Assembly (NCBI RefSeq): GCF_025359345.1
Contig: NZ_JANYGQ010000009.1
Location: forward strand, 1 to 64,000
From: Mucilaginibacter sp.
Lineage (GTDB): Bacteria > Bacteroidota > Bacteroidia > Sphingobacteriales > Sphingobacteriaceae
Length of the DNA: 64,000 nt
Direction of reading: 5' to 3'
Shown in pieces: positions 1 through 9,469 of the stretch. The first letter of the stretch is position 1; every line of letters starts with the position of its first letter. The position numbers were made by a program, and so were the translations under genes. The notes below the pieces were generated by a model that saw nothing but the letters and a program-made list of their open reading frames with translations, ran no database searches and was not told the origin of the DNA.

Positions 1-14
1 GTTTAACGTAGACA

Positions 15-36
15 TTTGGCGCACTTTTGGCGCACT
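15..36. repeat. 11-bp perfect tandem repeat beside the tRNA fragment
   Basis: TTTGGCGCACT occurs twice back to back, at 15-25 and 26-36, about 50 bases from a tRNA 3' fragment. Short direct repeats next to a tRNA att site are typical of arm-type integrase-binding sites at the end of an integrated element. That role is inferred from position only. Confidence 0.5.
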
Positions 37-68
37 TTGATATCAAAACAAGCTAAAACAGCTTCAAA

Positions 69-138
69 TAGCTCATAGAGTCGGTAGAGCAAAGGACTGA
101 AAATCCTTGTGTCGCTGGTTCGATCCCAGCTGATACCA
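69..138 (+). tRNA. tRNA-Phe(GAA) 3' fragment, likely attachment site; not a functional tRNA
   Basis: The anticodon arm (AAGGA, loop CTGAAAA with anticodon GAA, TCCTT; 92-108), the T arm (GCTGG TTCGATC CCAGC; 114-130) and the 3' acceptor strand TGATACC plus A (131-138) are intact. The 5' acceptor strand should read GGTATCA, but the bases there (62-68) are CTTCAAA and cannot pair. The D loop is also longer and altered. The tRNA sequence therefore starts at about base 83, inside the D loop. This is the arrangement left when an integrase recombines into the 3' half of a tRNA gene. An integrase remnant starts 190 bases downstream. Bases 1-82 would be the end of an element lying left of the window. 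Confidence 0.8.
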
Positions 139-144
139 CAAGTC

Positions 145-179
145 AAAAAGCCTATTTTCGCAAGAAAATGGGCTTTTTT
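145..179 (+). terminator. intrinsic terminator after the tRNA-Phe fragment
   Basis: AAAAAGCC-TATTTTC, a GCAA loop, then GAAAATG-GGC followed by seven T. The stem is long and A/T-rich at its base, with a T-run on the plus strand. It directly follows the tRNA 3' end and probably belonged to the original tRNA transcript. Confidence 0.7.
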
Positions 180-325
180 TATGGTTTTAAGCCGTATTTT
201 TGCCCCTACTCTTCAATGTCGCTTAATCAAGGGATTTAGCAGTTTAACAGTTTTTTTTGTTGAATTAATCGGTAATCTTCTACAAATATTCTACAACGGA
301 GATGCCGGTTGCTAAAAGATTAATC

Positions 326-934
326 ATGGCAACAGTTCGTGAAGTGGTATTGCCTCACCACAAAAAAGAAGATGGCACATGGAATGTTAAAATAAGAGTT
401 ACGCACAAAGGAAAATGTGCTTTTATTAACACCCAGCATTTTGTTTGCGAAAAACAACTTCGTAAAGATTTTACCATTAAAGATCATTTTATAACTGATC
501 TCATTAACCCCGTATTGAAAGATTATCGAAATCAAATAAGTGATCTTAACATTCGATTGAGTTATTATAATGCGAAAAGCCTTGCGCACTATCTGGAAAG
601 TGGTGGCCAAATCAGGGCCGAGGAAATTAATGTAATTGAATTTGGCTTACAACAAATTGAAAAATTAGAAAAGGAGAAACGCGGTGCAAGCGCTGCGAAC
701 ATGAAGACGGTGGTTTTTAGTTTGATCGATTTTTGGAAGTCTGATGTTGTTCCAATAACAAATATACGAGCTCAGTTTTTAGAGGAATATGAAAACTTTC
801 TAAAAGGCCCGAGAACTATGACCCGGCTAAACCAATTTAAAAGACCCGTTACTAAGAAAGTAAAAGGCCTTAAAAAAACTGGGCTGCATAATCATATGCG
901 CGATCTTAGAATTTTATTTAACGATAGCGCCTAC
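326..934 (+). pseudogene. truncated tyrosine recombinase (island integrase), N-terminal part only
   Basis: The frame opens at 302, but the second ATG at 326 (MATVREVVLPHHKKEDG) matches the usual start of Bacteroidota island integrases. Residues to about 60 form the arm-binding domain (KKEDGTWNVKIRVTHKGK). A SAM-like core-binding domain follows and ends at LRDLRILFND-type residues near base 930. From there the reading frame runs into SusC sequence in another phase and stops at 976. The catalytic domain with the R-H-R-Y residues is absent. Intact members have about 400 residues, so this gene is dead. Its position just after the tRNA-Phe fragment fits a tRNA-targeting element whose right part was deleted or replaced. 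Confidence 0.8.
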
Positions 935-3900
935 TATCCCGGTGTATCAAAAAGACGGAACCACCTATGCTGGTGAGTTGGGTGCCGGGTATTCTGACCG
1001 CAATAATCCGTTGCACATGCAGGACCTGGCGAAATGGAATAACGCAAACCGTTTAAACACATTTGGGAATGTTTTCCTGGAAATTCAGCCAATTAAGAAT
1101 TTGTTTATTAAGTCAAATTTCGGTGCGGACAATGCAACCTATTTGAATAAAATAATTACACCAACTTTTACAGAAGGCGCGTTAAGCCGTACTTCCAACA
1201 GTTTGTTTTTTGATCAAAACCACTATCTAAGTACCACTCTCTCAAATACAATCAGGTATAACCTTGATTTGAACGCCAATAATCATTTCAAATTTCTGGT
1301 GGGTACAGAATACGTTAAGACGTTCACCGATTTCCAAACAACAAAAAAAGAAGGTTTCGCACTGCAGACTGAAGACTATTTCACGTTAAATGCGGGGACG
1401 GGCAATACCACCGTTACCGGCGCATCGCTCGGAAACAGATTGCTTTCTGAATTTGGACGCCTTGATTACAATTATTCGGGTAAATACCTGGCCTCTGTCA
1501 CTGTTCGCCGTGATGGATCTTCAAGATTTGGTACCGACAACCAGTACGGTATTTTCCCTGCAGCCTCAGCCGGATGGAGAATCGATAAGGAAGGTTTTAT
1601 GAAAAATAATGGGATTTTTTCTGAATTAAAAACAAGGCTTGGTGTTGGCCGGGTAGGTAACCAGGAAATAGGCGACTTATCCCGTTTCGCCCTCTATGAT
1701 ACGCGATATGGAACGACCCAAAACCAACTTACGCCCGGATTTTGGGAACAATATATGAACATTGGGACGGCATATTCTTTAACGGGTGCTAACACTGGTT
1801 CATTACCCTCCGGCTTTGTTCAAACCCAGGCGGCAAATCCCGGGCTTAAATGGGAAACTACCGATGAAATAAATGCCGGTTTGGATTTCACCATATTTAA
1901 TGACAAAATATCTGGTTCATTTGATTACTTCACCAGGAAAACAACCGGCATTTTGATTACACCTCCCGTTGCATCCGCATTAGGTGAGGGGCAATCTAAA
2001 ACAGTTAACGGCGCATCAAAGAGTAATAAAGGCTGGGAATTTATAGTGTCTTATCACGGACAGCAAAGAGGCGACTTTAACTACAATGTGACTTTAAATT
2101 TCTCGCATTTCCGGGACAAGATCACAAACTTACCAGAGAATGTCAGGCCCGCTTACGGTACCGGCATTGGGGGCGCGCGCCCTACCACACAGGCTGAAGC
2201 ACAATCAATGGGTAACCTGTCATGGGGCGCAAAATATGACGGCGTCCCTACAGTACAGTATGATGGTGTTTTAAGGCCTTATTCTCCTGATAAAAACCGT
2301 ATAAGCGAATTTTACAGGACCGGGACTACGCTCACGAATTCGATAGCGCTTTCGGGAGGCAACACCTCGACAAACTTCCGCACTTCTTTTTCAAACCAGG
2401 ATGCTCTTGGTATTTCGCCCGACAATAGCTATCACAGGAAGATTTTTAACATGGGGCTTAACAGCCAGATTACTCCACAACTCACGCTTCAGGTAAATAT
2501 TAACTATACCCATGAGGAAAACAAGAACCCCCCGCTGGTTGGCGCACAGGGTGTCGGATTTTCCAGTTTCCTTAACCGTACGCCATTAACGCTGGCGATA
2601 CAGACACTGAAGGACAATGCCGTAGGCCCTGATGGCAGCATTTATGCAACCAATCCCTTCGGGGCCCTTTTAACCAACCCGTATTACCTGATCGGACGGA
2701 TGTTCAACGATACAAAAAGGGACCATTTTTTAGGTACGGTTTTGGCCAGGTATGATTTTACCAAGTGGCTGTACTTACAGGGCCGTGTAAATGCGGACAT
2801 GGGTTACGCTGTTAACGACTTTAACTTCCCACATGGTATAACTACGCTGCGTAATAGTAGCAACACGGGCTGGGCGGGTACTTACAATGTTAACACGGGC
2901 TTTAACCGGCAAATGAATATGGACTTCCTGTTAGGTACCCACCATAAAATTGGCGATTTTACTATTGACGGAAGCGTAGGCGGTAATATGTATACATTTG
3001 ACAGTAACCTTTCTACCCAGGGCGTTACAGACTTTGTGGTGAGGGACGTTTATAGTATAGCAAACGGTATTACTAAAACCCAGGATTTCGGCGTTACCAG
3101 AACACAGGTAAACTCCGCGTATGGGTTTGCAGATTTTGGCTATAAAAACTACCTCTATCTTAGTGTTACCGACCGTGTCGACTACTTTTCGGTGCTTACA
3201 CCGCCAAGTTCGATAGTAGCCAACCCTAAAGTCTCTATCAACTATCCGTCCGCAGGCCTCAGCTTTGTTTTTTCTGAATTACTGCACAATATCTCATGGT
3301 TAAATTATGGTAAGCTAAGGATGAGCTATGCAGTGGCAGGGAATGCAAACGGTGTTCCTGCCTATAACAGCCAGCTTACCTACTCCATCGCGTCACAGCT
3401 TTTCGGCACCTATCCGGTTGGAAGCATTGCTAATGCAGATCGGCCAAACCCGTTATTAACGCCTGCGCTCATTACTGAAAAAGAAATAGGCATGGAGTTA
3501 AAGACCTTAAACAATCGTTTAAATTTCGATATCGCCGTTTACGACAAGAGGACCGATAAACAGATTTTGCCGGTTGCTTTATCGCCTGCTTCGGGTTACA
3601 CTTCCACCAATGTCAACATCGCAAAGTTGAAAAACACAGGTTTAGAGGTTTTGGTCGACGGGACACCTGTTAAAACCAGGAACTTTGCCTGGAATATTGC
3701 GGTAAATACAGCCTATAATACATCAAAGGTATTGGCGCTAAATCCCGGGCAAACCCGTCAGTTAGTAGTGTTTTTTAACGGCACAGGCAACGAATTTCTG
3801 GGCTCTTTAGTGTACGATGTCGGCAAAGAGATGAACCAGCTGATATCATACACTTACCTCCGCAATGCAGCCGGTCAGGTAATGTTAAATGCTCAGGGAC

Positions 3901-4466
3901 GACTTATCCACTCAGTCAATCAGGTAAATTATGGTAGTGCAAATGCAAAGGTAACCGGTGGGGTAGAGAACACATTCCGTTACAAGGCGTTGAGCTTATT
4001 AGTACAAATTGATGGTAAATTTGGCGGTAAGGTGTTTTCGTCGACAGCATTAAATGGTTTAAGATCGGGCATGAGCCAGAAATCTTTAGTGGGCCGCAGC
4101 GGGGTTGTTTTTGATGGTGTACTGCCCGATGGAAGTAAGAATACAATATCGGTTGATCCGAGAATATTTTATGCTGATTACCGTACCCAGCAAATTGCAG
4201 ACCCGTTTGTTTTTAGCAGCGACTTTATCAAGTTAAGAAACATCACGTTTAACTATGATTTTACAAGTTTACTGAGTAAAAACGTAAAGTTTATTAAAGG
4301 GCTGTCCTTAGCTGCTTTTTGCCGGAATGCAGCGGTGCTTATGAAACGTATTCCTGATGTTGATCCTGAGGCTTTCGCGTCATCAGGCGATAGCCGCTTA
4401 GGATATGAGCAACATACTGAACCAACTACCCGCACCTTCGGGCTTAATTTAAATGTAAAATTCTAA
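930..4466 (+). pseudogene. chimeric SusC-type TonB-dependent receptor remnant, two paralogues fused in frame
   Basis: No signal peptide, carboxypeptidase-regulatory domain or plug is present. Homology starts abruptly at about base 930 (PTIPVY-x-KDG, mid-barrel). Part A, to about base 2130, holds late-barrel SusC landmarks: VRRDGSSRFG, NPGLKWETTDE, SNKGWEF. Then, without a frame change, part B restarts at a mid-protein SusC position: YGTGIGG, SWGAKYDG, FYRTGTTLTNS. It runs through a second set of the same barrel landmarks (DRVDYFS, FVFSELL, KRTDKQILPV, LKNTGLE) to a normal C-terminus ending in F. The protein therefore contains two partial barrels. The first possible start is a GTG at 942 inside conserved sequence. 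The best reading is a deletion product; misassembly of paralogues is possible. Confidence 0.8.
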
Positions 4467-4476
4467 TATAAATATT

Positions 4477-6036
4477 ATGAAAAAAATTAGTCGTCTTATA
4501 ATCCCCTTAACCTTGTTAATTTGCTTCGTCGGTTGCAAAAAGGGGTTTGAAAAGCTAAACCAGAACCCTTATGGAATTACAAAAATTGACCCCGGGTTGT
4601 TATTTACCGGGGCCGAACTGGGCATGAATGCCGGCAACTGGGATGGGGAACAAACCATAGCACAACAATATCTGAATGCTTATAACTCAGGCGCTACCGC
4701 GGGTTTTAACTTTAATGATGATATAGATGGTTATAACAGCCCGCGCTGGGGTATTTACACAGCTACAGTTAAACCTTTGGTACAAATTATCAGCCTTACT
4801 CAAAATGACCCTTCCGCTAAAAACCTGTACAACATGACCCGGATATGGAAAGCGTATGCATTTATGACGCTTGTTGATACCTACGGTGATGTACCTTACA
4901 GCGACGCAGGAAAAGCGTACCTTTCAGGCCTGCTTTATCCGAAATATGATAAAATGGCCGCCATCTATGCCGACCTATACAACGAACTTAAAACGGCTAC
5001 GGGGGCTTTATCTGTTTCAAATGAATATGTAACCGGTGACTTGTTTTTTGGAGGTGCAACCGCCTCCTCTCCTGCTTTGATAGCCGCACAGGTAGCACAA
5101 TGGAAAAAAATCGGTTATTCTTTGCTATTGCGTTTGGGCATCCGCTACTCAAAAACTGACGTCGCCAAAGCGCAAAGTATTGCACAGGAGGCCTATGCAG
5201 GCGGCGTAATGCAATCAAACGCCGATAATGTTGTCATCAAGGGATATAGTGTTGCTAATCCCAACAATTTTTCTAACTTACAGCGAAGCGTAAGCCCATA
5301 TTTTTATTATTTAGCTGAGCCTTTTGTTAACCAGTTAAAAAACACTAAGGACCCGAGATTGAAGTATATGGGCGCCAGCTATATCAAACCTCAAGATTTT
5401 ACCTCAACACGTGATACCACGACAGCTAACCAATTTGGGTTCCCGGTGGGGTATGACCAGTCGAGCGTTCTAACCGCTCCGGGTTACAGAGGCATTAAAG
5501 GCGGCGGACAAAATTACACGCAGCTTAATTACGATGTAGTTGCCAATGTTCTTACCCCTCAATTTTTTATTACTTATTCGCAAACACAACTATTGTTGGC
5601 AGAAGCGCAATTCAGGGGGTGGATTGTGGGTACCTTATCTACGCAGCAATACTATGAATCCGGCATTATAGCTTCTATGGATGAATGGAAGTTGTATCCG
5701 AATGTGCCAAACCCCGCGATTTCAGTTGCAGAAGAAAACTGGTACGTAGCTCAACCCGCCGTTCTGTTTAATAATGCGAACGCACTTCAACTTATCAATA
5801 CACAATACTGGATATCCAGTTTTGTAAACGGCCCCGAGAGTTGGGCTAATGTGAGAAGAAGCGGGTTCCCGGTATTAGCACCCAATATGTACAACAATAA
5901 CTTAAACGGCGGCTTTGTTAGGCGTATGGCTTATCCTGATGCTGAGCAATCCCAAAACGCGGTCAACAATAACGCAGCTGTAGCGAGTATGGGAGGTGAT
6001 GGGTTAACACAAAAAATATTCTGGGATATACCATAA
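4477..6036 (+). CDS. SusD/RagB-family nutrient-binding outer-membrane lipoprotein
   Basis: 519 residues. The signal peptide ends in LICFVGC with Cys20 as the lipidation site, followed by KK. The early sequence (FEKLNQNPYGITKIDPGLLFTG) and the RIWKAYAFMTLVDTYGDVPYSDAG segment are characteristic of the SusD-like family that captures glycans or peptides on the cell surface above a SusC channel. It starts 10 bases after the chimeric SusC, so it was the partner of part B. It looks intact, but with its SusC lacking an N-terminus and no promoter seen in between, it may be silent. The substrate cannot be told. Confidence 0.9.
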   Translation: MKKISRLIIPLTLLICFVGCKKGFEKLNQNPYGITKIDPGLLFTGAELGMNAGNWDGEQTIAQQYLNAYNSGATAGFNFNDDIDGYNSPRWGIYTATVKPLVQIISLTQNDPSAKNLYNMTRIWKAYAFMTLVDTYGDVPYSDAGKAYLSGLLYPKYDKMAAIYADLYNELKTATGALSVSNEYVTGDLFFGGATASSPALIAAQVAQWKKIGYSLLLRLGIRYSKTDVAKAQSIAQEAYAGGVMQSNADNVVIKGYSVANPNNFSNLQRSVSPYFYYLAEPFVNQLKNTKDPRLKYMGASYIKPQDFTSTRDTTTANQFGFPVGYDQSSVLTAPGYRGIKGGGQNYTQLNYDVVANVLTPQFFITYSQTQLLLAEAQFRGWIVGTLSTQQYYESGIIASMDEWKLYPNVPNPAISVAEENWYVAQPAVLFNNANALQLINTQYWISSFVNGPESWANVRRSGFPVLAPNMYNNNLNGGFVRRMAYPDAEQSQNAVNNNAAVASMGGDGLTQKIFWDIP

Positions 6037-6061
6037 TAAATGATCTTGGCTTATTAATACC

Positions 6062-6119
6062 AAAAACCCGGGTTTAGATCCGGGTTTTTGCCCTTGTTGG
6101 TGGATTCAACAACAAGGGC
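6062..6119. terminator. two consecutive terminator-type hairpins
   Basis: The first stem is AAAAACCCGG (6062-6071) with CCGGGTTTTT (6080-6089), a good intrinsic terminator after the SusD gene. The second is GCCCTTGTTG (6090-6099) with CAACAAGGGC (6110-6119). Together they close the SusCD unit. Confidence 0.75.
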
Positions 6120-6255
6120 TTACTTCGATCATCATCCGCAATTTTTTACCTTAACCATATTGGAATGGAAAACATCCGTTAAAAGATGATGCATACAAAG
6201 CCATCACCAATAACACACGCAAAAAACAGAGCAATTATAACATGATCTCACCCTC

Positions 6256-7137
6256 ATGCACACCTCCAAAAAACTCCCGGGATTCATTCTTACCTTTTTT
6301 TTAGTGTTTAGCGGCTATTTTTGCACTGCCCAAAAACTGGCGCCATTGCCCATGATGGACCCGAGCTGGGTTAAACCAACCGAACCTTTCCGTATTGCGG
6401 GCAACTTGTACTATGTAGGCACGTACGACCTGGCCTGTTACCTGATAACCACCCCAAAAGGCCACGTATTGATCAATACAGGACTGGCAGAGTCTGCGAC
6501 GATGATACGCGAAAATGTGGAAGCACTTGGCTTTAAATTTAGGGATATAAAAATACTGCTGGCTACACACGCCCACTTTGACCATGTGGCCGCTATGTCC
6601 GAAATAAAGAAAGTAACCGGCGCAAAATTAATGGTCAATGAAAACGACGCTCAACTTTTGGCCGATGGCGGTAACTCTGATTTTACTTTCGGAGGAAAAG
6701 GCCCCGTGTTTCAACCAGTAAAAGTCACAAAATTGCTACAGGAGCATGACACGGTAAAGTTTGGTGGGATGGAGATCATCCCTTTGCACCATCCGGGGCA
6801 TACCAAAGGGGCTTGTAGTTTCTTATTTGATGTGAAGGACGAACACCGCACTTACCGGGTGCTGATAGCCAATATGCCCTCGATAAATAACGGGGTAATA
6901 CTTTCGGGCATGCCGGGCTACCCGGACATTGGCAAGGATTATGCCCGAACATTTGAGGCTATGAAAAACCTGCATTTTGATATATGGCTGGCCTCGCATG
7001 CCAATCATTTTCGATTGCATAATAAGCGCCAGCCTGGCGATAGCTATGATCCTGAAGTATTCATAGACCAAAAGGGATACGATACTGCGTTGGCAAATTG
7101 GTATGCGGATTATTTGAAAAAACTGGCTGATAAATAA
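6256..7137 (+). CDS. subclass-B3-like metallo-beta-lactamase, secreted
   Basis: 293 residues with a signal peptide (to about residue 25, ...FCTAQ). The MBL fold is clear: VLINTG strand, H105-A-H107-F-D109-H110, then PGH182T and SH248AN. These occupy the positions of the zinc ligands of subclass B3 enzymes (116/118/196 and 120/121/263 in standard numbering). IANMPSINNG matches the B3 active-site loop. B3 enzymes hydrolyse penicillins, cephalosporins and carbapenems in the periplasm. The gene stands alone between a terminator and a 1-kb gene-poor stretch. Substitutions such as LAC where B3 enzymes often carry SS leave activity open; another periplasmic MBL hydrolase is the alternative. Confidence 0.75.
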   Translation: MHTSKKLPGFILTFFLVFSGYFCTAQKLAPLPMMDPSWVKPTEPFRIAGNLYYVGTYDLACYLITTPKGHVLINTGLAESATMIRENVEALGFKFRDIKILLATHAHFDHVAAMSEIKKVTGAKLMVNENDAQLLADGGNSDFTFGGKGPVFQPVKVTKLLQEHDTVKFGGMEIIPLHHPGHTKGACSFLFDVKDEHRTYRVLIANMPSINNGVILSGMPGYPDIGKDYARTFEAMKNLHFDIWLASHANHFRLHNKRQPGDSYDPEVFIDQKGYDTALANWYADYLKKLADK

Positions 7138-7580
7138 TGCAAATTTTAGTTGCTGAAAGACTGTAAGTGACTGGAAATGCGCGTGCCTGTTAGCCATGCG
7201 GTCTTTTTTAACCGAGTAGTGCGACTCGATAAGCCAAAGGCGGCTGCCTAATAGCTATCCCGGCAGGCAAATTAAAGGTGATTTTGTACACCGCTTTATC
7301 TATCCTGGTTGGAATCAACGGTGAATGCTGCTAACTATAAGGCTGCTGTTGCGGATATTGGTGGTTCAGACGACCTGGACACACAGTGTTTTGGGATAAA
7401 TAAACGCACTGGTTATTTATAAAAAAAGTAATAGTCAGACTAAATATAGACTAAAAAACTTTTTGGTTCAAATCCGCTATTAAACGCAAATCAGAAAGGA
7501 AATGGTTCGATATATGTACAGTAGGGACCACTAAAACCTGGTAGAAATACCAGGTTTTTCTATTTAAAGACATTTCCAAA
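7138..7580. other. non-coding stretch with a tRNA-3'-end-like scar and hairpin
   Basis: No credible gene. GGTTCGATA at 7504-7512, then CAGTAGGGACCACT ending at about 7532, resembles a decayed tRNA T arm and acceptor end. It is followed directly by the terminator-like stem AAAACCTGGTA (7533-7543) / TACCAGGTTTTT (7548-7559). The same tRNA end plus terminator layout is seen at 117-179 and 16,184-16,240. Confidence 0.45.
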
Positions 7581-7841
7581 ATGCATTTTGCCTATATAAT
7601 TTATTCGCCGACAAAAGATAAATACTATGTCGGGTCTTGTGAAGATGTCGCAAAAAGATTAGCGAAGTATAATACAAATCACAAAGGATTTACTGGCAAC
7701 ATGTTAGATTGGGAAATAAAATGGAAGGAATAATATTCAACAAAGAGTGACACAATAAAACGGGAGAACCAAATTAAAGCCTGGAAAAGTCATAAAATGA
7801 TAGAAAAGCTCATAGCTGGTTCAGTGCATCCCTATTTATAA
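7581..7841 (+). pseudogene. GIY-YIG nuclease pseudogene with one internal stop
   Basis: Frame from ATG 7581 reads MHFAYIIYSPTKDKYYVG, then RLAKYNTNHKGFTG, and after an in-frame TAA at codon 51 (7731-7733) continues KRENQIKAWKSHKMIEKLI and ends at 7841. This is a full-length (86 codon) single-domain GIY-YIG protein of the kind common in Bacteroidota. The leading YII..YYVG motif is visible. Because homology continues in the same frame past the stop, a single substitution disabled it. It lies between two tRNA-3'-end-like remnants, the usual neighbourhood of this family. Confidence 0.8.
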
Positions 7842-7850
7842 TCGGGAGGG

Positions 7851-8018
7851 TCACTGGTTCGAACCCAGAAACCCTACCATCATGAAGATGCCCAGGATTA
7901 TCTCAAAGTCAAGGACAACAAAAAGATAAAATTCAAGTCGGATATCCATAAGCTGGAGGATATCTCACGGCGGATCGAAGTACTTTGTAAAACCCCCATC
8001 CATTTCGCACGCAGGTAA
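7851..8018 (+). other. tRNA T-arm-like remnant followed by an unidentified coding fragment
   Basis: CTGG TTCGAAC CCAG at 7854-7868 is a perfect T-arm stem-loop, but no D or anticodon arm precedes it. From 7878 an open frame of 46 codons follows (HHEDAQDYLKVKD ... IEVLCKTPIHFARR) to TAA at 8016-8018. I do not recognise it. It has no good start and may be the tail of a lost gene. Confidence 0.35.
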
Positions 8019-8134
8019 ATATTTCGTTTATATATCTGGCATCGTCCGAAATAATTAACTAACTTCGGAATGGCGGAACGCCCGGGCAGCACATCTGCCC
8101 CACTACATAAACCAGGGATCAAAAATAAACCGGA

Positions 8135-9301
8135 ATGACTGCAAAATGGGGCTTTGCTTTATGCATTATTTTGATGGCGGTAAGCTGCAGGAAACCGTTT
8201 AACCCCGTGGAAATAAGATCCGACAAAAACAGTTACCTGGTTATTGAGGGTGTTATAGATAACGGCGCCGACTCAACCATAATCAAAATAAGCCGGACAC
8301 AACAAATTAACACCAATCATAGCATCAAACCCGAGCCGAATGCCTTGGTCACCGTTGAAAGCGATACTAAAGACAGCTTTAATTTAGCGGAAACGGTGCC
8401 GGGACGCTATGCCGCCCCGCCGGTAACTTTAGATGCGGCGCGCAAATACCGCTTGCATATTAAAACAGCAGATCACAAGGAATATGTGTCGGACTACGTG
8501 GACGTAAAAAACAGCCCGCCAATAGATAGCGTGGGTTTTAACGCACAGCCAGATGGCGTACAGATATACCTGAACAGCCATGACGGTGCCAATAGCACAC
8601 ATTATTACCGCTGGGATTATTCAGAAACCTGGCAGTTTCATACTAAATACCCATCAGGGTATTTTAACAGCCTGGCACCACGCAAACCAGGCGAACAGAT
8701 ATTTAATTGTTTTGCCGGCGACTCGTCAACCAATGTTACGTTGGCTTCATCAACCAAACTGGCGCAGGATATTATTTACCAGGCACCTATCACAAAAATT
8801 CCGGCCACTGCCGAAAAAATAGAAACCAAATACAGTATGCTGGTTAGGCAATACGCCCTAACCATTGATGCCTACACCTTTTGGCTGAACCTGCAAAACA
8901 ACACCGAAAAATTAGGCGGTATCTTTGATGTACTCCCCTCGGAAAATCAAACCAATTACCGCTGCCTTTCCGATCCGGCTGAACTGGTGGTAGGTTATTT
9001 AAGCGTTGGAAGAACAGCTACCAAAAGGGTTTTTATTACGGCCGACAAACTGCCGGCAAGTTATAGCGCTGTTTACCCTTGTGATTGTCAGATCGATACC
9101 GTTTTTAATAACCCTCCGCACCCTTTTACACGATCGTACGCAGAAGTTACGGGCCCAAATTCACCTTATTCCATCGTGTCAGGATTATACCTGCCTCCGC
9201 CAGATCCATTCGGGAACCCAACGGCGTATACTTATTCTACCATTCTTTGTGTTGATTGCACGGTCAGAGGGACCAAGGCGGTGCCGCCATTCTGGAAATA
9301 A
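8135..9301 (+). CDS. DUF4249 lipoprotein, putative TonB-receptor partner
   Basis: 388 residues. Lipobox LMAVSC with Cys18 followed by RKPF. The segments YLVIEGVIDNG, ADSTIIKISRTQ and ALVTVESD are typical of DUF4249 outer-membrane lipoproteins. These are usually encoded directly after a TonB-dependent receptor and thought to be its surface partner. Here the gene stands alone on the plus strand and converges on the receptor operon at 9470-15,385, so any partnership would need a rearranged order. C-terminal cysteines (PCDCQ, CVDC) occur in several members. The biochemical role of DUF4249 is not known. Confidence 0.8.
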   Translation: MTAKWGFALCIILMAVSCRKPFNPVEIRSDKNSYLVIEGVIDNGADSTIIKISRTQQINTNHSIKPEPNALVTVESDTKDSFNLAETVPGRYAAPPVTLDAARKYRLHIKTADHKEYVSDYVDVKNSPPIDSVGFNAQPDGVQIYLNSHDGANSTHYYRWDYSETWQFHTKYPSGYFNSLAPRKPGEQIFNCFAGDSSTNVTLASSTKLAQDIIYQAPITKIPATAEKIETKYSMLVRQYALTIDAYTFWLNLQNNTEKLGGIFDVLPSENQTNYRCLSDPAELVVGYLSVGRTATKRVFITADKLPASYSAVYPCDCQIDTVFNNPPHPFTRSYAEVTGPNSPYSIVSGLYLPPPDPFGNPTAYTYSTILCVDCTVRGTKAVPPFWK

Positions 9302-9469
9302 TAACAGCGCCATCCAAAAAACCTTAGCGGGAAACACAACAACAGTATAGAATTTGGCTTTTATCATTCGCTGCGTCTCTTCTTTGTTCTCCGCCTTAAA
9401 TCATCAGGAGTGACACGAAGGGTCCACAAGGTACACTATGGAAAAGCCTTATCTAATAATAAATAAGAT

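Noticed and set aside
942-4466. Reading the SusC chimera as a functional gene starting at GTG 942
   Set aside because: The GTG codes a residue inside conserved barrel sequence; signal peptide, plug and TonB box are missing, so export and transport cannot work.
7853-7882. A complete tRNA gene near 7,850
   Set aside because: Only a T arm is present; no anticodon or D arm precedes it.
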